Shown here one piece after another: positions 9,540-18,712 of a stretch of DNA of 64,000 nt. The first letter of the stretch is position 1. The number at the start of each line of letters is the position of its first letter. The notes under the pieces are model-generated. The model saw only the letters and a list, made by a program, of their open reading frames with translations, did not search any database and was not told the origin of the DNA. This DNA comes from Streptomyces sp. MspMP-M5. Its GTDB lineage: Bacteria; Actinomycetota; Actinomycetes; Streptomycetales; Streptomycetaceae. A program made the translations under genes and the position numbers. The stretch spans positions 532,812 through 596,811 of the forward strand of contig NZ_KB891853.1 of the NCBI RefSeq assembly GCF_000373585.1, written 5' to 3'.

Positions 9540-10376
9540 ATGACGAGCGGCGGTGAATCCGGAGGCAAGGGCCTCGACCAGGACGGATGTTTCGTACGGG
9601 AAGGCTCCCTGGAGCGGGTGCCCGCGCCGTTCGCGCCCGTCGTCGCGGGGCTGACCGACCGGCTGACCGGCCACTTCCCGCCCGGCAGGGTGCTCAGCGC
9701 CTACCTCTACGGCAGCATCCCGCGCGGCACCGCCGTCCCCGGGGTCTCCGACCTCGACGCCCTGCTCGTCCTACGGGGCGACGGGCCCGCCGACGCCGAC
9801 CGGGCCGCCGCCCGCGCCGTCGAGGCGGAGCTGGACGCCGCCTTCCCGCAGATCGACGGCGCCGGCATCCTGCTGATCAGCGAGGACCGGCTGCTCGGCG
9901 AGGCGGAGCGGTACGACGGCGCGTGGTTCGTGGCCTGCCTGTGCACACCGCTCAGCGGGCCGGACGTGACCGCGGCGCTGCCCCGTTACCGGCCCACCTC
10001 GCTCCTCGCCCGGGAGACCAACGGCGATCTCCACCGCCGGCTGCCCGGCATGCGCGAGCGGGCCGCCGCGGCCACCGCCCCCGAGGAGCGCGCCCGGCTC
10101 ACCCGTGGGGTCACCCGGCACCTCGTGCGCACCGGATTCACCCTCGTCATGCCGCGCTGGAACGGCTGGACCAGCGATCTCGCCGAGTCCGCCGCGGTAT
10201 TCGGGCACTACTACCCGGCGCACGCCGAGCAGATGCGCGCCGCGGCCCGCGCCGCCCGCGACCCCGCCGCGTATCCCGGTCTCCTCGATGACCTGCTGAC
10301 CGGCCTCGCGCCCTGGCTGGCCGACGAATACCTCGCCGTCCACGGGGCGAAGGCCCTCCCGCCACAAGGGGACTGA
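9540..10376 (+). CDS. nucleotidyltransferase-domain protein
   Basis: 278 residues with the Pol-beta-superfamily motif YGSIPRGTAVPGVSDLDALL, which supplies the GS helix and two metal-binding aspartates. This core occurs in aminoglycoside nucleotidyltransferases, MNT-type antitoxins and GlnE-like enzymes. The C-terminal half is helical and Ala/Arg-rich, perhaps a HEPN-like or substrate domain. It stands alone, with no HEPN partner next to it, so a toxin-antitoxin role is not supported. A 7-bp inverted repeat (GGCGCCC-N6-GGGCGCC, 9520-9539) ends exactly at the ATG and could be an operator or a leader hairpin. A GTG at 9531 is an alternative start. Confidence 0.75.
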   Translation: MTSGGESGGKGLDQDGCFVREGSLERVPAPFAPVVAGLTDRLTGHFPPGRVLSAYLYGSIPRGTAVPGVSDLDALLVLRGDGPADADRAAARAVEAELDAAFPQIDGAGILLISEDRLLGEAERYDGAWFVACLCTPLSGPDVTAALPRYRPTSLLARETNGDLHRRLPGMRERAAAATAPEERARLTRGVTRHLVRTGFTLVMPRWNGWTSDLAESAAVFGHYYPAHAEQMRAAARAARDPAAYPGLLDDLLTGLAPWLADEYLAVHGAKALPPQGD

Positions 10377-10539
10377 CACACCCGCAGGCCCCCGGGGCCG
10401 ACGCTGAGGCCGCGCCCTGGCACGCCGGCACGCGCACTCCCACAGACGGCCCCACCGGCCCCATCGAATCCACCGGACCCATCGGACTCAGTAGACCCAC
10501 CGGACCCACAGCCGAACGCGCCGAACGCGCCGAACAGCA

Positions 10540-10567
10540 GGCCGGGCCCCGACGACAGGCCCCGGCC
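10540..10567. terminator. imperfect hairpin between convergent genes
   Basis: GGCCGGG and CCCGGCC pair across a 14-nt loop immediately after the MBL-fold gene stop; the stem extends with one mismatch. It can serve both convergent genes. Just left of it (10440-10535) are degenerate short repeats of CCACCGGACCC and GAACGCGCC. Confidence 0.45.
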
Positions 10568-11398
10568 CTAGATCAGCCCGTGCTCGCCCAGGTACTCCAG
10601 CTGGGCCCGCACCGACAGTTCGGCCGCCGGCCACAGGGAGCGGTCGACGTCCGCGTACACGTTCGCCACGACCTCGGCGGCGCTCCGGTGGCCGGCCTCC
10701 ACCGCGGTCTCCACCTGGGCGAGCCGGTGCGCCCGGTGCGCCAGATAGAACTCCACCGCCCCCTGGGCGTCGTTCAGCACCGGCCCGTGGCCGGGGAGGA
10801 CCGTCGCGACCCCGTCGTCCACGGTGAGCGAGCGCAACCGGCGCAGGGAGTCCAGGTAGTCGCCCAGCCGCCCGTCGGGGTGCGCGACCACGGTCGTGCC
10901 GCGCCCCAGGATCGTGTCGCCCGTCAGGACGGCCTGGTCGGCGGGCAGATGGAAGCAGAGCGAGTCCGCGGTGTGCCCCGGGGTGGGCACCACCCGCAGC
11001 TCCAGGCCCCCGGTGGTGATGACGTCGCCCGCGCCGAGCCCCTCGTCCCCCAGGCGCAGCGCCGGGTCGAGCGCCCGTACGGGGCTGCCGGTCAGCTCGG
11101 CGAACCGGACGGCGCCGTCGGCGTGGTCCGGGTGCCCGTGGGTGAGCAGCGTCAACGCGACCCGGTGACCAGCCCGTTCGGCGGTGTCGACGACGGCCCG
11201 GAGGTGGCTCTCGTCGAGCGGTCCGGGGTCGATGACGACGGCCAGTCCGGAGTCCGGCTCGGCGACGATCCAGGTGTTGGTGCCGTCCAGCGTCATCGCG
11301 GACGGGTTCGGGGCCAGGACGCAGTGCGCGCGGGGGGTGGCCTGTCCCGAGATGACGCCACCGCGGGGCTGTCCGGGGAGAGCGGCTGCGTCGGTCAT
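10568..11398 (-). CDS. metallo-beta-lactamase-fold hydrolase
   Basis: 276 residues with the zinc motif THGHPDH, then PTPGHT and LTGDTILGRG, the standard MBL-fold metal ligands; glyoxalase-II-like or LACTB2-like in overall layout. LACTB2 relatives are RNases or hydrolases, and the substrate here is unknown. The start codon overlaps the stop of the upstream Nudix gene by 4 nt (ATGA), so both are translated from one message and probably act in the same clearance pathway. Confidence 0.88.
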   Translation of the reverse strand: MTDAAALPGQPRGGVISGQATPRAHCVLAPNPSAMTLDGTNTWIVAEPDSGLAVVIDPGPLDESHLRAVVDTAERAGHRVALTLLTHGHPDHADGAVRFAELTGSPVRALDPALRLGDEGLGAGDVITTGGLELRVVPTPGHTADSLCFHLPADQAVLTGDTILGRGTTVVAHPDGRLGDYLDSLRRLRSLTVDDGVATVLPGHGPVLNDAQGAVEFYLAHRAHRLAQVETAVEAGHRSAAEVVANVYADVDRSLWPAAELSVRAQLEYLGEHGLI

Positions 11399-12300
11399 GC
11401 GGAAGGTCCTCCCGAGGGCCCCGCGGGGCCGTCGTCCGTCGTCGCGATGTGCTTGGTGAACTCGTCGTGCCCCGGCCAGCTCAGCACGATCTCGCCGTCC
11501 ACGAGGCGGGCGCGGGCCAGCACCGGCGTCAGGTCCTGCGCCCCGGCGGCGGCGAGCGCCTCGGCGACGCCTGCGTACGGCTGGAGGGCGCGCAGCGTGG
11601 AGATCGTCGGCGGCATCATCAGCAGCTCGCCGCGGTCGTAGCGGGCCGCGGCCTCCTCCGGGCGGATCCACACCGTGCGGTCCGCCTCCGTGGAGACGTC
11701 GAGGGTGCGCTGGCCCTCCGGGAGCGCGGCGACGAAGAAGAACGTGTCGTAGCGGCGCGGTTCGAACTCCGGGGTGATCCAGCGCGCCCAGGCGGCCAGC
11801 AGGTCGGAGCGGAGCACCAGGCCGCGGCGGGCCAGGAAGTCGGCGAAGGACAGCTCGTGGGCGACCAGCGCGGCGCGGTCGGCGGCCCAGTCGTCGCCGG
11901 TGGTGTCCGCGACGACCGTGGTGGCCGAGTCGCCGGCCAGCAGCACCCCGGATTCCTCGAAGGTCTCGCGCACCGCGGCGCAGACGATGGCCTGCGCGGC
12001 GGACGGGTCGACGCCCAGCCGCACCGCCCACGCGGCGCGCGAGGGGCCCGCCCACCCCACGGGGCGCTCGTCACGGGGATCGACGGAACCGCCCGGATAG
12101 GCGTACGCGCCTCCGGCGAAGGCCATGGAGGCGCGTCTGCGCAGCATGTGGACGACAGGGCCGCCGTGGTCGGTGTCCCGCAGCAGCAGGACCGTCGCGG
12201 CCCGCCGGGGGGCGGGCGGCGTCAGTTCGCCGTTCGTCAGGGCCCGGATGCGGGCCGGCCAGTCCGGCGGGAACCACTGGCCGTTCGTCGTCGACGCCAT
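11395..12300 (-). CDS. Nudix hydrolase (NUDT19-like)
   Basis: 301 residues. The Nudix helix appears as AAVRETFEESGVLL, with a Gly-rich lead GGAYAYPGGSVD and a long insertion between the two, as in NUDT19-type acyl-CoA diphosphatases. It begins the operon with the MBL hydrolase. TAGCAT lies 6 nt upstream of the ATG on the minus strand and no Shine-Dalgarno sequence is obvious, so the message may be leaderless. Substrate not determinable from sequence. Confidence 0.87.
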   Translation of the reverse strand: MASTTNGQWFPPDWPARIRALTNGELTPPAPRRAATVLLLRDTDHGGPVVHMLRRRASMAFAGGAYAYPGGSVDPRDERPVGWAGPSRAAWAVRLGVDPSAAQAIVCAAVRETFEESGVLLAGDSATTVVADTTGDDWAADRAALVAHELSFADFLARRGLVLRSDLLAAWARWITPEFEPRRYDTFFFVAALPEGQRTLDVSTEADRTVWIRPEEAAARYDRGELLMMPPTISTLRALQPYAGVAEALAAAGAQDLTPVLARARLVDGEIVLSWPGHDEFTKHIATTDDGPAGPSGGPSA

Positions 12301-12404
12301 GGCCGGATGCTATGCGCTCGCGTGCGGATGTTCGAGGGGCCCTCCGCAGAGGAGGGCCCGATCCGGACGCGGGCACCGCATGTCCACCGGCCTTCGCGGC
12401 CCGT

Positions 12405-12869
12405 TCAGCCGGCGATCTCGACCTGGATCTCGACCTCGACCGGGGCGTCGATCGGCAGCACCGCCACGCCCACCGCGGAGCGGGCGTGCACGCCCTTGTC
12501 GCCCAGGATCTCGCCGAGCAGCTCGCTGGCACCGTTGACTACGCCCGGCTGGCCGGTGAAGTCGGGCGCGGAGGCGACGAAGCCGACGACCTTCACCACC
12601 CGGACGATCCTGTCGAGGTCGCCGACGACGGACTTCACGGCGGCCAGCGCGTTGAGCGCGCAGGTCGCGGCGAGTTCCTTGGCCTGCTCGGGGCTGACCT
12701 CGGCGCCGACCTTGCCGGTGGCCGGCAGCGCGCCGTCCACCATGGGCAGCTGGCCGGAGGTGAAGACGTACGAGCCGGAGCGCACCGCGGGCTGGTAGGA
12801 GGCCAGCGGCGGCACGACCTGCGGCAGTTTCAGGCCGAGCGACGCGATCCGGTCCTCTACGGCACTCAC
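12405..12869 (-). CDS. RidA family (YjgF/UK114) protein
   Basis: 154 residues, slightly longer than the usual 125-135. The segment HARSAVGVAVLPIDAPVEVE carries the conserved arginine that in RidA binds the imine/enamine carboxylate, so deamination of reactive 2-aminoacrylate-type intermediates is plausible. The GTG start at 12869 overlaps the stop of the DUF4177 microprotein gene (GTGA), so the two are coupled. Confidence 0.88.
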   Translation of the reverse strand: MSAVEDRIASLGLKLPQVVPPLASYQPAVRSGSYVFTSGQLPMVDGALPATGKVGAEVSPEQAKELAATCALNALAAVKSVVGDLDRIVRVVKVVGFVASAPDFTGQPGVVNGASELLGEILGDKGVHARSAVGVAVLPIDAPVEVEIQVEIAG

Positions 12870-13024
12870 GCCTTCTCCCGCTTCAGGTAGGCCACCAGCT
12901 GCTCGGGGTTGTTCGGGCCCGGCACGACCTGGACCAGCTCCCAGCCGTCCTCGCCCCAGGTGTCCAGAATCTGCTTCGTCGCGTGCACGAGGAGCGGCAC
13001 GGTCGCGTATTCCCACTTGGTCAT
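12866..13024 (-). CDS. DUF4177-type microprotein
   Basis: A 52-residue gene. It starts MTKWEYATVPLLVHATKQIL and continues through LDTWGEDGWELVQVVPG to a basic end YLKREKA. The KWEY...W-GEDGWELVQV pattern is the DUF4177 signature; function unknown. Its TGA overlaps the GTG of ridA by 4 nt. TACGCT lies 6 nt before the ATG and there is no SD, which suggests a leaderless message for the pair. The protein is small enough to be missed by length-filtered gene calling. Confidence 0.85.
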   Translation of the reverse strand: MTKWEYATVPLLVHATKQILDTWGEDGWELVQVVPGPNNPEQLVAYLKREKA

Positions 13025-13164
13025 GGGCCGAGCGTAATGCCTGTCCCGGGGCCTCCGGAGCCGCGACCCCTAGGGCACATCCCCGATCGTTCCCCTGACG
13101 GTGCCCGGGCGGATCTCCGGGTGCTCCCAGGCGTATCCCGTGCGTGAGCCGGACGCGGACTGGT

Positions 13165-13170
13165 TAGGCT
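13165..13170 (+). promoter_or_regulatory. -10 element of the ArsA-ATPase operon (leaderless)
   Basis: TAGGCT is a good streptomycete -10 hexamer. It ends 7 nt before the GTG at 13178, so transcription would begin at or next to the start codon. No clear -35 box is visible. Confidence 0.5.
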
Positions 13171-13177
13171 CCTTGCC

Positions 13178-14155
13178 GTGAGCAGGCTCCATGTCGTCAG
13201 CGGCAAGGGCGGCACCGGCAAGACCACGGTCGCCGCTGCCCTCGCCCTCGCCCTGGCCACCGAGGGACGACGCACCCTCCTGGTCGAGGTCGAGGGCCGG
13301 CAGGGCATTGCCCAGCTGTTCGAGACCGAAGCGCTCCCCTACGAGGAGCGGAAGATCGCGGTGGCCCCCGGGGGCGGCGAGGTGCACGCCCTGGCCATCG
13401 ACGCCGAGCGCGCCCTGCTGGACTACCTCCAGATGTTCTACAAACTCGGCTCCGCCGGCCGCGCCCTGAAAAAGCTCGGCGCGATCGACTTCGCCACCAC
13501 CATCGCCCCCGGCCTGCGGGACGTCCTGCTGACCGGCAAGGCGTGCGAGGCCGTCCGCCGCAAGGACCGAAGCGGCGCGTTCGTCTACGACGCGGTCGTG
13601 ATGGACGCCCCGCCCACCGGCCGCGTCACCCGCTTCCTGAACGTCAACGACGAGGTCGCCGGCCTGGCCAAGATCGGCCCGATCCACAATCAGGCACAGG
13701 CCGTGATGCGGGTCCTGAAGTCCCCCGAGACGGCGGTGCACCTGGTGACGCTCCTGGAGGAGATGCCCGTCCAGGAGACCGCCGACGGCATTGCCGAGCT
13801 GCGCGAGGCCGGCATCCCGGTCGGCGGCGTCGTGATCAACATGACCCGCCCCGCCCTGCTGGACAACGGCGATCTGGAGGTCGCCGCCCGCGGCGCCCGG
13901 ACCGGCATCGCCAAGGCCCTCTCCCAGGCCGGCCTGGGCGGCGCCCGCCGCGGCGGCGGCGCGGAGCGCCTGATCGACCCCCTGCTGGAGCAGGCGCGCG
14001 AGCACGCCGAGCGGGTCGAGCTGGAGCGCGCCCAGCACGCCGAGCTGACCGCCCTCGGCCTGCCCACCTACGAGCTGGGGCTGCTCCCCGAGGGAGTGGA
14101 CCTCGCCGGGCTCTACGGCCTGGCCAGAGACCTGCGGAAACAGGGGCCCATATGA
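13178..14155 (+). CDS. ArsA/Get3-type ATPase, first of a pair
   Basis: 325 residues with the deviant Walker A GKGGTGKTT (Lys15) and the switch motif VVMDAPPTGRVTRFL. In Streptomyces two such ATPases sit immediately before wblA, as here. They belong to the ArsA/Get3 (SIMIBI) class, but no ars genes are adjacent and the tail-anchor targeting CXXC is absent, so arsenite export is unlikely. The pair probably works as a heterodimer: the stop overlaps the start of the partner (ATGA). The GTG start has no SD and a -10 hexamer 7 nt upstream. Confidence 0.9.
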   Translation: MSRLHVVSGKGGTGKTTVAAALALALATEGRRTLLVEVEGRQGIAQLFETEALPYEERKIAVAPGGGEVHALAIDAERALLDYLQMFYKLGSAGRALKKLGAIDFATTIAPGLRDVLLTGKACEAVRRKDRSGAFVYDAVVMDAPPTGRVTRFLNVNDEVAGLAKIGPIHNQAQAVMRVLKSPETAVHLVTLLEEMPVQETADGIAELREAGIPVGGVVINMTRPALLDNGDLEVAARGARTGIAKALSQAGLGGARRGGGAERLIDPLLEQAREHAERVELERAQHAELTALGLPTYELGLLPEGVDLAGLYGLARDLRKQGPI

Positions 14156-15531
14156 CCTCCGACGACCATCCGACGCTGGACGCCTCGGCCCCGTGGCTGG
14201 AGGTCGACGCCCTGCTCGACGACCCGCGCACCCGCATCGTGGTGTGCTGCGGCTCGGGCGGCGTGGGCAAGACCACCACCGCCGCGGCGCTGGGGGTGCG
14301 CGCCGCCGAGCGCGGCCGCAAGGTCGTGGTGCTGACGATCGACCCGGCCCGCCGCCTGGCCCAGTCGATGGGCATCTCCGAGCTCGACAACGTCCCCCGC
14401 CGGGTCAAGGGCGTCGACGAGACCGCCGGCGGCGAACTCCACGCGATGATGCTGGACATGAAGCGCACCTTCGACGAGATCGTCGAGGGCCACGCGGACG
14501 CCGAGCGGGCCCGCGCCATCCTGGAGAACCCGTTCTACCAGTCCCTGTCGGCCGGTTTCGCCGGTACGCAGGAGTACATGGCGATGGAGAAGCTGGGCCA
14601 GCTCCGCGCCGGCGACGAGTGGGATTTGATCGTCGTGGACACCCCGCCCAGTCGCTCCGCGCTGGACTTCCTGGACGCACCCAAGCGGCTGGGCTCCTTC
14701 CTGGACGGCAAGTTCATCCGGGTCCTGATGGCGCCGGCGAAGGTCGGCGGCCGGGCCGGCATGAAGTTCCTCAACGTCGGCATGTCGATGATGACCGGCA
14801 CCCTCAGCAAGCTGATGGGCGGCCAACTCCTCCGCGACGTGCAGACGTTCGTGGCCGCGATGGACACCATGTTCGGCGGTTTCCGCACCCGCGCCGACGC
14901 CACCTACCGCCTGCTCCAGGCGCCCGGCACGGCCTTCCTCGTGGTCGCCGCGCCGGAGCGGGACGCGCTGCGCGAGGCGGCGTACTTCGTCGAGCGGCTG
15001 GCCGCCGAGCAGATGCCGCTGGCCGGTCTGGTGCTCAACCGCGTGCACGGCAGCGGCGCGGCCCAGCTCAGCGCGGAGCGCGCGCTGGCCGCCGCGGAGG
15101 CGCTCACGGAGGACCTCCCCGCCCGCACACCGGACGACGACGCCCCCAACTCCCCGTCCCACGAGGCCGATTCGGCTTCCGTGGAAAATACGGAAAATCT
15201 TGGGACGGACGGCATTATGGATCTGTCCGGCGGGAAGACTGCCTCACGTAACCCCGGCGGCCACTCCCCCGCCGCCGCGGCGCATGCGGCATCCCCTTCT
15301 GCCCCGGCGGCGCAACTCGCCGCCGGACTCCTGCGCCTGCACGCGGAACGCATGCAGGTCCTGGCGCGCGAACGGCGCACCCGCGACCGCTTCACCGCAC
15401 TGCACCCGGAGGTGCCGGTGGCGGAGGTCGCCGCGCTGCCCGGCGACGTCCACGACCTCGCGGGCCTGCGCGCGATCGGCGACCGCCTGGCGCTGTGCCC
15501 GGGCACGGCCGACGACCGAGCCGGCGACTGA
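14152..15531 (+). CDS. ArsA/Get3-type ATPase, second of a pair, with disordered insert
   Basis: 459 residues. Walker A is CGSGGVGKTT (Lys40), followed by DPARRLAQSMG and VDTPPSRSALDFLDAP. It is longer than its partner because of a roughly 80-residue low-complexity segment near residues 320-400, rich in Ser, Asn, Pro and Ala. Bases 15168-15240 within it are clearly AT-richer than the surroundings (they include GTGGAAAATACGGAAAATC), suggesting an inserted or unconstrained linker. A charged C-terminal domain follows. It is translationally coupled to the first ATPase. Confidence 0.9.
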   Translation: MTSDDHPTLDASAPWLEVDALLDDPRTRIVVCCGSGGVGKTTTAAALGVRAAERGRKVVVLTIDPARRLAQSMGISELDNVPRRVKGVDETAGGELHAMMLDMKRTFDEIVEGHADAERARAILENPFYQSLSAGFAGTQEYMAMEKLGQLRAGDEWDLIVVDTPPSRSALDFLDAPKRLGSFLDGKFIRVLMAPAKVGGRAGMKFLNVGMSMMTGTLSKLMGGQLLRDVQTFVAAMDTMFGGFRTRADATYRLLQAPGTAFLVVAAPERDALREAAYFVERLAAEQMPLAGLVLNRVHGSGAAQLSAERALAAAEALTEDLPARTPDDDAPNSPSHEADSASVENTENLGTDGIMDLSGGKTASRNPGGHSPAAAAHAASPSAPAAQLAAGLLRLHAERMQVLARERRTRDRFTALHPEVPVAEVAALPGDVHDLAGLRAIGDRLALCPGTADDRAGD

Positions 15532-15608
15532 GCCGACGACCGACCTGCGCCGGACCGGCGTTCCACGCACGACGGCCGACGACGTACGGATCCACCCGCC
15601 GGGCGGGC

Positions 15609-15953
15609 CTATCCGACCGCCGCGTACGCGTCGTCGAAGGCGTCGTCCGAGCAGTCCACCGGCAACAGGCCCGTGCTGCGCTCGTATTCCGTCCGCGCCG
15701 TCTCCAACAGCCGGCGCCATGACGTGACCGTCGGGCGGCGGCGCAGCAGCGCCCTCCGCTCGCGTTCCGTCATCCCGCCCCACACGCCGAACTCCACCCG
15801 GTTGTCCAGGGCGTCGGCGAGGCACTCCGTGCGCACCGGACACCCGGTGCACACCGCCTTGGCGCGGTTCTGCGCCGCCCCCTGCACGAATAGTTCATCC
15901 GGATCGGTAGTGCGGCAGGCTGCCTGTGCACTCCAGTCGGTTACCCAGCCCAT
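15609..15953 (-). CDS. wblA: WhiB-family iron-sulfur regulator WblA
   Basis: 114 residues. Cys13, Cys35, Cys38 and Cys44 form the C-x21-CxxC-x5-C cluster site, followed by the GVWGG turn and a basic segment (ERERRALLRRR). The N-terminal part MGWVTDWSAQAACRTTDPDE matches my recollection of S. coelicolor WblA, a pleiotropic regulator that promotes sporulation and represses antibiotic production. Start at 15953 chosen for the GGAGAGGA about 12 nt upstream; an in-frame ATG at 15998 would add 15 residues. A long divergent intergenic region separates it from the PBP gene. Confidence 0.94.
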   Translation of the reverse strand: MGWVTDWSAQAACRTTDPDELFVQGAAQNRAKAVCTGCPVRTECLADALDNRVEFGVWGGMTERERRALLRRRPTVTSWRRLLETARTEYERSTGLLPVDCSDDAFDDAYAAVG

Positions 15954-16333
15954 GCTGGCGCCGTCCTCTCCCGAATCGAGGCTCCCCCACGGCGGCAAAC
16001 GGCATATTCACCGTTGCCAGTTGAGGACGTTACGGAAGGCGGGCAGGGCGCAACACCCCCTTCGGGCCCAATCTTGAATGGCCCGAACGGACTATGCGTA
16101 CGCGGCAGATCACCCAACGGAGTGACCGTGCGACATACGTCACTTCCCTCCCAAGCGGGACACTTCGCCGCGACGGCCAGGGATTTCTGGCGCACAGCGG
16201 ACATGTGGGACAGCGCCCACGCGGGGAGTAGGGGTTGACGAACCGAGGCAGAACCGTTCCGCTGCGACGGATGGGAACAGGCTAAACGAACAGGTGCGCC
16301 CCTGTCCGGCGAATGAGAACGTAGGCTTCCCCC
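15954..16333. other. divergent intergenic region wblA / PBP gene
   Basis: 380 bp without a supported gene. It is noticeably AT-richer than the coding DNA around 15990-16080 and 16130-16200. On the plus strand TAGGCT (16322-16327) lies 6 nt before the PBP ATG and is the likely -10 of a leaderless message. No convincing wblA promoter could be picked by eye. Confidence 0.6.
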
Positions 16334-18529
16334 ATGCCTAAGAAGCGCGAGGGCGGGGGTCGTTCGAGGACCCAGCAGGCCGCCAAGTTCCTCGGTGTCA
16401 GCGTCCTTGCCGGAGCCGTCCTCGCCGGTATCGCGCTTCCGGCCGCCGGAGCGCTCGGGCTCGCGGCCAAGTCGTCCGTCGGGGCCTTCGACGACATCCC
16501 GGCGAACCTCAAGACCCCGCCGCTGAGCCAGCGCACCACCATCCTCGACTCCGACGGCGGCGAGATCGCCTCGGTCTACTCCCGCGACCGCACCGTCGTC
16601 GGCCTCAAGGACATGTCGCCGTACATCCAGCAGGCCATCGTCGCCATCGAGGACGCCCGCTTCTACTCGCACGGCGCCATCGACCTGAAGGGCATCCTGC
16701 GCGCGGTCAACAAGAACGCGCAGTCCGGCGGCGTCTCCCAGGGCGCGTCCACCCTGACCCAGCAGTACGTGAAGAACGTCTTCGTCGAGGAGGCCGGCGA
16801 CGACCCGGACAAGGTCGCGCAGGCCACCCAGCAGACCCTCGGCCGCAAGGTCAAGGAGCTGAAGTACGCGATCAAACTGGAGGAGAAGCTCGGCAAGCGC
16901 AAGATCCTCCAGAACTACCTCAACATCACGTTCTTCGGGGAGCAGGCGTACGGCGTCGAGTCCGCCGCCCAGCGCTACTTCAGCAAGCACGCCAAGGACC
17001 TCGACGTCGGGGAGGCGGCGCTGCTCGCCGGCATCGTCCAGTCCCCGACCCGCTACGACCCGGTCAACCACCCGCAGGCGGCGACGGCCCGGCGCAACAC
17101 CGTCCTGCGGCGGATGGCCGACCTCAAGGACATCACCCGCGCCCAGGCCGAGGCGGCCGCCGCCCAGCCCGTCAAGCTGAAGGTCAGCCGCCCGCAGAAC
17201 GGCTGCATCACCGCCACCGACGGCGCCGGCTTCTTCTGCGACTACGTCCGCGAAGTGCTGCTCAACGACCCGACGTTCGGCAGGACCCGCGAGGTCCGCT
17301 CGAAGCGCTGGATGCAGGGCGGCCTGACCATCCGCACCACCCTGGACCGGCAGACCCAGAAGTCGGTCCAGGCGTCGCTGAGCAAGCATGTCTACGCGGA
17401 CGACCCGGTCGCCGGCGCCGGCGCCGTCGTCCAGCCCGGCACCGGCAAGATCCTCGGCATGGGCCAGTCCCGGCCCTACGGCTTCGGCCCCCACCAGACC
17501 CAGATGAACCTCTCGGTCAACCGCAGGATGGGCGGCGGCGCCGGCTACCAGCCCGGCTCGACGTTCAAGCCGATCGTGGCGGCGGCCGCGCTGGAGCAGG
17601 GCGTCAGCCCGTATCAGCAGTACTCCTCGCCGTTCCGGATGGCGTATCCCACGCCGATCCAGACCTGCACCGGCGAGTGGAACGGCGGCGGCTCGCTCAC
17701 CAACGAGGACCCCAAGGAAGTCGGCCCGTACGCCATGAAGGAGGCGACCGCGAAGTCGGTCAACACCTACTACGTGCAGCTGATCAGCGACATCGGCATC
17801 TGCCCCGTGGTGACGATGGCCAAGAAGATGGGACTCCAGCGGGCGGACGGCAATCCGCTGGGGCAAGGGCCCTCCATCGCGCTCGGCAGCCAGGAGATGT
17901 CCCCGCTGACCATGGCCGCGGCCTACGCCACCTTCGCCGACGAGGGCACCTACTGCTCCCCCGTCGCCATCGAGTCGATCACCGACGACCGGGGCCGGGC
18001 GCTCAACGTCCCCAAGAGCAACTGCCACGGCGCGATGTCCAAGAAGACCGCGGACACCGTCAACGCCCTCCTCAAGGGCGTCGTGGAGGACGGCACCGGC
18101 AAACAGGCCGGCCTCAAGGGCCGTGACAGCGCCGGCAAGACCGGCACCACGGACAGCCGGTACGCCGCCTGGTTCGTCGGCTACACCCCGAACGCGGCCG
18201 GCGCGGTCTGGGTCGGCGACCCGCGGCACCAGCGCCAGATGTACGACATCACCATCGGCGGCGTCGCGCACGACAAGGTCTACGGTGCCGACACCCCCGG
18301 CCCCATCTGGCGCGACATGATGGCCGGCGCACTGGCCGGCCGGCCGGCACCGGACCTGCCCGCCGTCACGCTCGACGACCCCAAGAGCAACGGTGACCAG
18401 GGGAAGCCGAAGCCCCAGCCCAACCCGAAGCCGAAGCCGGAGCCCGGCGGCGGCGACAACAAGCCCGGCGGCGGCTGGCACATCCCCGGCTTCCCGGACT
18501 TCCTCGGCGGCGGGAACGGCGGCTGGTGA
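16334..18529 (+). CDS. class A penicillin-binding protein (transglycosylase/transpeptidase)
   Basis: 731-residue bifunctional peptidoglycan synthase. One N-terminal membrane anchor lies at about residues 18-45. The glycosyltransferase domain (GT51) has EDARFYSHGAID and GASTLTQQYVKN. The transpeptidase domain has the three penicillin-binding motifs: STFK (SxxK), SVN (SxN) and KTGTT. The tail after about residue 680 is a Pro/Lys then Gly/Trp-rich extension, probably wall-spanning and disordered. No SD precedes the ATG; TAGGCT 6 nt upstream suggests leaderless expression. It is divergent from wblA and ends at a 9-bp hairpin. Confidence 0.95.
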   Translation: MPKKREGGGRSRTQQAAKFLGVSVLAGAVLAGIALPAAGALGLAAKSSVGAFDDIPANLKTPPLSQRTTILDSDGGEIASVYSRDRTVVGLKDMSPYIQQAIVAIEDARFYSHGAIDLKGILRAVNKNAQSGGVSQGASTLTQQYVKNVFVEEAGDDPDKVAQATQQTLGRKVKELKYAIKLEEKLGKRKILQNYLNITFFGEQAYGVESAAQRYFSKHAKDLDVGEAALLAGIVQSPTRYDPVNHPQAATARRNTVLRRMADLKDITRAQAEAAAAQPVKLKVSRPQNGCITATDGAGFFCDYVREVLLNDPTFGRTREVRSKRWMQGGLTIRTTLDRQTQKSVQASLSKHVYADDPVAGAGAVVQPGTGKILGMGQSRPYGFGPHQTQMNLSVNRRMGGGAGYQPGSTFKPIVAAAALEQGVSPYQQYSSPFRMAYPTPIQTCTGEWNGGGSLTNEDPKEVGPYAMKEATAKSVNTYYVQLISDIGICPVVTMAKKMGLQRADGNPLGQGPSIALGSQEMSPLTMAAAYATFADEGTYCSPVAIESITDDRGRALNVPKSNCHGAMSKKTADTVNALLKGVVEDGTGKQAGLKGRDSAGKTGTTDSRYAAWFVGYTPNAAGAVWVGDPRHQRQMYDITIGGVAHDKVYGADTPGPIWRDMMAGALAGRPAPDLPAVTLDDPKSNGDQGKPKPQPNPKPKPEPGGGDNKPGGGWHIPGFPDFLGGGNGGW

Positions 18530-18628
18530 GCGGCCGGCCGGTGAACGGCTGATCCGGGCCACGGCCCTTCGCGGTCCGGCCCACCACCGCCGCGGCGCGA
18601 GGACACGGCACGAACGCGGCACGAAGGA

Positions 18629-18656
18629 GGGGCGCCCTCTCGGCGAGGGGCGCCCC
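18629..18656. terminator. hairpin terminator between PBP gene and yqeY
   Basis: GGGGCGCCC pairs with GGGCGCCCC (9 bp, with an extra T-A or T-G at the loop), followed by TTCGGCGTTTTC on the plus strand. It can act on both convergent genes. Confidence 0.65.
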
Positions 18657-18712
18657 TTCGGCGTTTTCACCGCGGCGACCGGCCGGCACCCGGCGGGCCG
18701 CCGCCCCCGGCC

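Noticed and set aside
9540..10376. Nucleotidyltransferase as part of a MNT/HEPN toxin-antitoxin pair
   Set aside because: No adjacent HEPN or other small partner gene on the same strand.
13178..15531. ArsA-type ATPases as arsenite pump subunits
   Set aside because: No arsB, arsR or arsD nearby and the conserved context is wblA; the family name is only structural.
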